From the NCBI GenBank assembly GCA_036346265.1, contig CM070703.1, positions 434,001-498,000 on the forward strand: a stretch of DNA of 64,000 nucleotides, given 5' to 3'. Shown here one piece after another: positions 58,196 to 64,000 of the stretch. The position numbers were made by a program, and so were the translations under genes. This stretch comes from Melocanna baccifera. Lineage: Eukaryota > Streptophyta > Magnoliopsida > Poales > Poaceae. The first letter of the stretch is position 1, and each line of letters opens with the position of its first letter. The notes under the pieces are model-generated. The model did not search any database. It saw only the letters and a program-made list of their open reading frames with translations, and was not told where the DNA came from.

Positions 58196-59687
58196 GTGAT
58201 GGCAAATGAATGAATGATTAGGGCTTGACAGGGGAGGGAGGTGTACGGTACAGCCTTGCTTAGTTTAGTGGCCCTGGGCACATGGCATGTTGGGTGATTA
58301 GTGATTACCCATTCATTTCGATTAGCTTAGACCAGGGCCTACCAAGGCGCACAACCAAATCTAACCAAGATTGCATTGCATCACACGCACGCACGCTTAA
58401 CCAAATGATGCATAAACACCTGCACCTATAAATAAAGCAGAGCTACTAGTAGTATTATTATTAGTGGTAGTACTACTACCGATTCAGGTTATGCTAATCT
58501 GAATAATTGACAGACCTGACCTGAGTCGAAGAAAGCACATTAAGTTCCAGCATTTTCCCCTTGAAAGTAAAAGCATCCAATGGTCTCATCTTACGTTCGT
58601 TTCATCCAAGATTTGGCGAGATATTTCTCGTGCGCTCCCCGTACTACACGCCAATACAGAGATCGTGCGACTGAAACTGACCAAAAAGTTACTGGGAAAT
58701 TGGAAACGGTCAGTCCCGTTTATCATCATGCCCGTTTCAGACGGCACCATCCGACCGACTGACTGACTGTTTAATCATCGACACATACGAGGATCTGTCA
58801 GATAATTAAAACCTACCGGTGAATTTGCGTAGAGACTTCCATCCTTTCCTGTGGATGACATCGACCTTTGACCTCCATTTTTGTTGGGGGCCCCCTCTCG
58901 TTTTCCCATTTGTAACGATTCTTTTTAAGAGGTTCCTTGTGAAGAATGCTTCAAAGATAAGATCACAGCGAAGAAAAAGGTAAGAGGAAGATGTCCTCTT
59001 TGGATTCAACGTCAATGTCTGATTTTCATACTATAAAAAACCCTAATCACCAGGGTGATTCAATCATATCTCTCTGCATTTGGAGATAATCATCCACTCC
59101 ACAATCGACGATGCCCCCTCTAAGCAGTGTGCTTAGACAGGTAGGAAATGAACAAAGCAAATCAAACCATCGATATCTCACATGCCTCAAGAAGTGATGA
59201 TACAACAGCGGCATGACTATCATTCTTTTGCCCACAGGACGCAAGTAGCCAGTCAAATTGAACACACGCATGAACACGTATGCAAAGTATTAAAATCAAT
59301 TGCATCACTTAGACTACAAAACTACTTCCAACGTCCAAGAGTGCATTTACTTATTAGCTATATTAGCTCTAATTATTATCTCTAAGCACTATATTTAATA
59401 TATGTATATAGAGAATAACAAATAAAGCTATATATTTATTAAGGATATAAAGAGAACATCACACTAATTTTACATTAGAACATGAAATACGCTCTATGTT
59501 TATGGACAAAACCATTTAAAAAATACCAAGTAATTAAACAAAATCTACAGGTATAATTAAACAGAAAAACAACAAAAGCTCAGCCCTAATTAGTAGGCAC
59601 ATCTCATGCCGTACTAGTATTGTGCTATACTAGTACTAGTCACTAACCAAACCACCCAAGTAAGCCTATTCTTAGCGACGTACGTAA

Positions 59688-60772
59688 CTATGACCTCTGG
59701 GCCGGCCTGTCCACGAACATGGACCGCCCTGGGACGGGGCCCCACGGGCCGCACGGCACGGGACGGGCCAGGGCCGCCCGGGCCTCGTCTGTGGTGTCCG
59801 GCTTGCCGGAGACGAGGCGCTGGCAGGAGGTGCACATGGTGAGGGTGGTGGGAGGCGGCATGCGCATGTAGAGGTGCGGCGGGACGAGCTTGAGGGCGCG
59901 CAGCTCCTGCACCTCCTTGTGCAGGCGGCGGTTCTCCTCCGTCAGCGTCTCGCAGCAGCGCTTGAGGAACTCGCAGTCCACCTCCGTCTGCTTCAGCTTC
60001 GTCCTCGCCCTCCGGTTCTGGAACCACACCTCCACCTGCCGCGGCTTCAGGTTCAGCTGCTTCGCCAGCGCCGCCTTGTGCTTCTGATCGACAGATCGAT
60101 CGAGCAACCAAAAAAAAAATAAGATCTCCTACTTAATTTTGACATGCATGCATGATGCATGTTACGTACGCCTGATCTTGATTAGGTAAGTAAATAGAAG
60201 ATGCTTACGGGGCTGAGGGTGTTGTGCTCCTTGAAGCTCTCCTCGAGGACGGCGGACTGGTCCTTGGAAAGCCGGAGCTTCTTGCGCGAGCCGCTGCCGC
60301 TGCCGGCGCCGGAGTCCTCGTCGTCGCTGCCGGCCCTAACCTCCTGCTCGCCGCCGCTCCTCTCCGCCGCGCCCCGCTTGCCGCTGAGGCTGGACAGCGT
60401 GCTGTTGGGTGACGAAGCGCCGGGCTCCTCGTCCTCCTCGCTGCAGCTCCCCGGCCTCTGCCCCGCCGGCGCCCGGTTCACGTCTATCCCCCGCAGGAAC
60501 GGCATCTCGTGGCACGCCGACGCCTGATCCGCATGCATGCACGCACCTGCACGTTGCTGATCACCGGAGGAGGAGGAGAAGAAGAGACCGGCGCCGCTCC
60601 AGCACTGCGGCTGCGGCGGCGCGGCGGGGAGGGAGGAGAGGGGCGCGACGCTGAGAGCGCGCTGCGGCGCCTCGGCGGTACCGGCGATGCCGAGGCTGAG
60701 CCCGAGCCCGAGCCCGAGATGGTGGTGGTGGTGGTGATACTGCTCGTCTCTCCCATTAACCATCATCTCCAT
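59688..60772 (-). CDS. HOX1: HD-Zip class II transcription factor, HOX1-like (2 exons)
   Basis: Homeodomain-leucine zipper II factor; such proteins bind CAAT(G/C)ATTG as dimers and repress genes in auxin, shade and vascular programmes. Exons 60772-60209 and 60083-59688 join in phase 0 to give 319 residues. The N-terminus (MEMMVNGRDEQY, then LGLGLGLSLG with an LxLxL EAR repression motif) and EMPFLRGIDVNRAPA agree with rice HOX1 as I remember it. The homeodomain starts at RKKLRLSKDQ (~163), continues through QVEVWFQNRRARTKLKQTE, and runs into the zipper, which contains CETLTEENRRLHKEV. The intron lies after NTLSP in the homeodomain. The family CPSCE motif is changed to CTSCQ (272-276). The homeodomain and zipper are intact, so the gene looks functional. 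Confidence 0.93.
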
Positions 60773-61760
60773 TTCGATCTTAGCTTACTCCTGTCCTGTG
60801 TTCTCGTTGATTTTGGTGTCAGTCGGCGATGAGGAGGAGGGACGGGGGAGAAGGAGAGGCTTTTAAAGAGAGAGAGGGAGAGAGGGAGCTAGGGAGGGAC
60901 AGATAATCATGCATATTTTGTGGGGTGGAAGAAAGGTCAAAACACAATTAATAAACAATAATACCCCAGTTAATAGAGTAACAATAATACTAGCAGCAGG
61001 AGTATGATTGATGCATGCGTGTTGTGAGCTGGGAGTCACCTCGCATTCAGCGGAAACATCAGTTACGCCTCTGTTTTCTACTCCGTGGGATATGACTTTT
61101 AATTACGGTTTTATTAGTTTAATAAACAGTTATCGCTAAAATAAATCGAAACAAGCAAACGAAACGAAAAGGAGTGGAAGGAAGCTCCCTGGCATGTTCT
61201 AGCTCCTCCTCCTTTTACCTGTTCCGTGGGTTGGGGACGATCGATGATGCTGACGTATTCTGGCAGCCCATTCATGGTTACTTTGGTAACCGTGGTTAAG
61301 GCGGCATTGCGTTGGGTTATCGACGGAGCGGTGGCCCAGGCCAGGGAGGTAATCTCATCTACAGCGGCGGTGGTACTGTCGTCTCAGGTGATGTGAGGCG
61401 ACGCAGACACGGCGGTGATCGGGCCGTCCTGTCCCCTCTCGCCCAACCAACACCACACCAGCACCAACCCTCCCCGCCCTCTCAAGAATGCACTCTTTTC
61501 TTTTCTTCTCTTCTGAAACTGCACGCACGAACGACTGCTGCAATGCTCGCTATTATATCATCGTCGTCGTCGTCGTCATCACCGCAACTATGACCGTGGT
61601 TGGGTCTCGGCACGTACGGCCCACGTCTACGGTTGCTTGCTTGCTCCTCATGCAAGCCACCCGATTCTATCAATTTTTTTTCCCTTGATAGTGATAGGGA
61701 TAGGGAAAGTCACGTATGCATGTTGCCTTGCATCGCTTACATGATACGCACATGGCAGTG
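60773..61760. promoter_or_regulatory. Upstream region of the HD-Zip gene
   Basis: Bases 60860-60900 are a purine tract (GAGAGAGAGGGAGAGAGGGA on the plus strand), about 100 bases upstream of the start codon, so probably in the 5' UTR. Further up, around 61310-61480, composition becomes GC-rich with open frames on both strands but no domain. Microsatellite-like TCGTCGTCGTCGTCG occurs near 61563. No TATA box is certain. Confidence 0.4.
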
Positions 61761-61764
61761 CAAG

Positions 61765-62155
61765 TAGGGATGTAAAAAAGTCGAGTTCAAATGAGTCTAT
61801 CCTATTAGGCAAAGCTCAAGCCAAGTTTGAACGAGTTTAAGTTACCAATCAAGCTTGTAGGTGTGCTCAAACTTGGTTCGCACAAATTTCAAGTGGGCTC
61901 GAGATGGATTCGTATAGACTCGGTAACACATAACCATCAAGAACATTCACAACTTTTTAAGTGGTTCACATGAACAAAAAGAGAGAGAGAAGAGGGATTA
62001 GAGAGATAGTTTATACTCAGATCGGGAGATCGAAGAAGAACATCGACGGTGGAAGCAGGGCGCTCGACTCGTTTGGAGCTCAAGCCGAGTTCGAATCGAG
62101 TCCAAAGCGAGCTAAGCTTGAGCCGTTCACTAACCTTGAGCTTCTTTTACCGTCC
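61765..62155. repeat. Degenerate GAGCTCGA-rich repeat, copy 2
   Basis: Starts AGGGATGTAAAAAAGTCGAG and contains CAAGCCAAGTTTGAACGAG, GTGGGCTCGAGATGG and GAGCTCAAGCCGAGTTCGA, then GAGCTAAGCTTGAGCCG. The right part mirrors the left, so it may be a foldback-type element related to the 11.9 kb copy. Confidence 0.45.
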
Positions 62156-62204
62156 TAAGTGCATGGTACAAGACAGCCGAGGTATGCCAAGCAGAGCTAC
62201 ATGC

Positions 62205-63190
62205 TAGGCTGCTCTAAACAGCTCTAGTTTTGATAGTTTTTAGATTTTATCCATTTATAAAAGATAGTACATAAATAAAAATAATTATATATAATTTCGA
62301 TCGATATAGTTAAATTTAGTATAGTGTCCACTATAATATACTTGTAGATCTCGTATTGAAAAGATGTAACGTTTAAAAGTTAATTACTATGGTAAAAAAT
62401 GATAAACTAAAATCAAAAAACAAAAAAACCCAGCCATTCTCGCACGAGCATCCATTCCACCCAAAACCCAACACAACCCACAGGCAGCCATCAGGAGTAT
62501 CTGACTTTTCCTGCCCTTTTTCCTCTTGAGTATCTACAAAAGTGAGAGGAGTACTTTCTGTTTCCTCGCACAAATGCTCTCAAGAATCCTCCCACTGTCA
62601 CTCTCTCAAGAAAATTCCACAAACCCTGGCCAAGTTATGCTGCCTATGAGCACAATGTTTCGCATCTTTCTGGGAGGAGGAGGAGGAGGATGCGTAGCAT
62701 GTCCCGTGGATGGTTCAAGCAGGAATGGGATATGTTTCACTGCTGTTTGTTGGAGCTACTCCACCAGCCAGCCAGTACCACTGTATTCAGGTCTTATCTG
62801 ATTAAATTTGCTAGCCAACTCGATCAGCTAGTCTCCCGGCCAATTATTGCTTGGTTTCAGGTGTGGATGATGATTACCGGCCGGCCAGAGCTGTACGTAC
62901 AGGGCGTGCATGCCTCTACTTTGGTAAATATATACTGTAAGGTCAATAAAATTATTTTTCTCTTGCGATGGAAGCTCAACAATATATGACTTTTCTTTTA
63001 TATTATAACTTATAACTTAAATTTTTAAATTCTGGCTATTCGTGAGAGACAGTATGCAGAAAAAATAGTTATATACGATTTTGACCAGTACAACTGAATT
63101 CAGAATCCAGTATATTTTTTCCTATAACATTCTTATTTACCTATCTTAAAAAATATATTATTTAAGAAATAGTTACTATAATATGTATAG
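62205..63190. mobile_element. Two MITE family B-like copies flanking unassigned sequence
   Basis: 62205-62445 has GCTCTAGTTTTGATAGTTTT at the left, CTTGTAGATCTCG inside, and AATGATAAACTAAAATCAAA at the right. 62990-63185 has ATATACGATTTTGACCAGTA and CTGAATTCAGAATCCAG. Both resemble the 26.3 kb element. The sequence between them (62450-62985) has open frames but no domain I recognise. Confidence 0.4.
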
Positions 63191-63423
63191 ATAAAGACAA
63201 AACTAAACTGGCACCAATAATTGTGGCATGTACGATATGATAGATCACGTACGGATGCGTTTCGGGGACAAGCGTGCATAGTGAATTGATTCTATTCTCA
63301 AGCAGTGTGGCAGCACCAGCAGTATGGGCATAATTAAATTAATATATCGCCATATTATCGTCAGTCCACGCTGCGTCGATTGATTCGATCATTTTTTATT
63401 ATGAGTGTTTTTTTAGCGGTTTA

Positions 63424-63684
63424 GGGGGTGATTGTTTTAGCGATAACTTTTGATTTTTGGTTAAAATTTTACTATAATTAGCTTTTTTACTGTAGCTGAT
63501 TTGACTTTTTAGGCATAATTAAATTAAAAAATGTAAAAATAGAAAAAATATGTTAGCCCATCACGGATAATGTAAAGGAACACGGAGAAAAAAGAAAAAT
63601 ACAAAAAAGCCCAAAAAATCTAAAATAATTTAGAAAAAAACAAATTACTGAATAGTGAAAAAAAAAGCTGAAACGAGCGAGACC
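63424..63684 (+). mobile_element. Tourist-like MITE family A, full copy
   Basis: About 261 bp, flanked by TTA at 63421-63423 and 63685-63687. Ends GGGGGTGATTGTTTTAGCG and GCTGAAACGAGCGAGACC pair as terminal inverted repeats. The core GCCCATCACGGATAATGTAA and ACTGAATAGTGAAAAAAAA match the 12.9 kb copy closely. Confidence 0.87.
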
Positions 63685-64000
63685 TTATACTTATGGTTAT
63701 GATCCATATACTTGGAAGTCATACGTGTTCAGGCTTCAAACTAAGCATAGTAGTGACTATTCATGTTGGCTGCTGCTAATATCTTTTAGTTAAAAATAAA
63801 TAGTAATAATAAAAAATAGTTTTTAGAAGAAATAGACAAATGGTGAGAAAAGTGAAGGTACAAGAGAAGTAAGATACGTGATATGCCTATGACCCCTTGC
63901 CTTATCACTAGAGCGGGAGGAGTATGAATGCTGTTTCGAAAAGCAGAATGTTCATATTGATTTTTTTTAGCAAAAGACGATATAAATAGACCCAAGTAGC
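63685..64000. other. Right edge, no gene recognised
   Basis: AT-rich sequence with only a 69-codon random open frame on the minus strand. Nothing else supportable. Confidence 0.4.

Larger units (their letters stand above)
53449..59687. other. Gene-free region
   Basis: No exon recognised in six kilobases. It holds small AT and CT microsatellites (for example near 53505 and 58168), a copia-like fragment at 55489-55800, and a minus-strand open frame at 56069-56311 without a recognisable domain. Bases 54950-55130 have mixed composition and an open frame of 109 codons on the minus strand that I cannot assign. The part next to 59687 should be the 3' UTR of the HD-Zip gene. The stretch contains no second HD-Zip copy. 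Confidence 0.45.

Overview
This is nuclear DNA from a flowering plant, almost certainly a grass (Poaceae). The exons are GC-rich and broken by short GT-AG introns. The closest protein matches I recognise are cereal proteins. The intergenic space is full of small Tourist-like, Stowaway-like and hAT-like elements plus decayed LTR retrotransposons. I see no bacterial, organellar or viral gene blocks, no rRNA or tRNA genes and no CRISPR array. I cannot name the species.

Eight protein genes are supported, with exon phases checked by hand. They are: (1) a 5' exon of a cytosolic methionine sulfoxide reductase A (489-845, minus, running off the left edge); (2) a 15-exon CDC7-type kinase (5054-10537, minus); (3) a 6-exon WRAP73/WDR8-like WD40 protein (17745-22008, plus); (4) a 2-exon plant AGC-VIIIa kinase of the D6PK/PVPK-1/G11A type (27875-30525, minus); (5) a 5-exon 1R-MYB factor with a SHAQKYF motif (35083-36685, plus); (6) a 6-exon PTPMT-type dual-specificity phosphatase (40913-45655, minus); (7) a single-exon DUF761 protein (49995-51431, minus); (8) a 2-exon HD-Zip class II factor very like rice HOX1 (59688-60772, minus). 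They are ordinary single genes, not an operon. Several concern cell division, cytoskeleton or growth: CDC7 for replication origin firing, WRAP73 for microtubule organisation, the AGC kinase for auxin transport, HD-Zip II for auxin and shade responses.

Region by region: 1-1000 holds MsrA exon 1 and part of its intron. 1003-1824 is a long foldback element. 1.8-5.0 kb holds decayed repeats. 5.0-10.9 kb is CDC7 with two E2F-type sites upstream. 10.9-17.6 kb is gene-free and crowded with MITEs, a second foldback, a (TA)n tract, a 45-bp minisatellite and LTR-like pieces. 17.7-22.0 kb is WRAP73. 22.5-27.4 kb holds a Stowaway-like MITE and a broken gag-bearing retroelement. 27.9-30.5 kb is the AGC kinase. 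30.7-35.0 kb is repeats. 35.1-36.7 kb is the MYB gene. 37-40.9 kb holds microsatellites, a nested MITE pair and a copia-like LTR. 40.9-45.7 kb is PTPMT with a hAT-like element in intron 2. 46-50 kb is gene-free. 50.0-51.4 kb is the DUF761 gene. 51.5-59.6 kb is gene-free. 59.7-60.8 kb is the HD-Zip gene. 60.8-64 kb is gene-free with MITEs.

The strongest new-looking observations are: one Tourist-like MITE family with five copies showing 3-bp TAA/TTA target duplications, one nested inside a Stowaway-like MITE; the paired E2F sites and the ambiguous exon 1/2 junction of CDC7; the ~820-bp foldback next to MsrA; the hAT-like insertion with a perfect 8-bp duplication; and the altered CPSCE motif of the HD-Zip protein. 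I found no novel multi-gene system.
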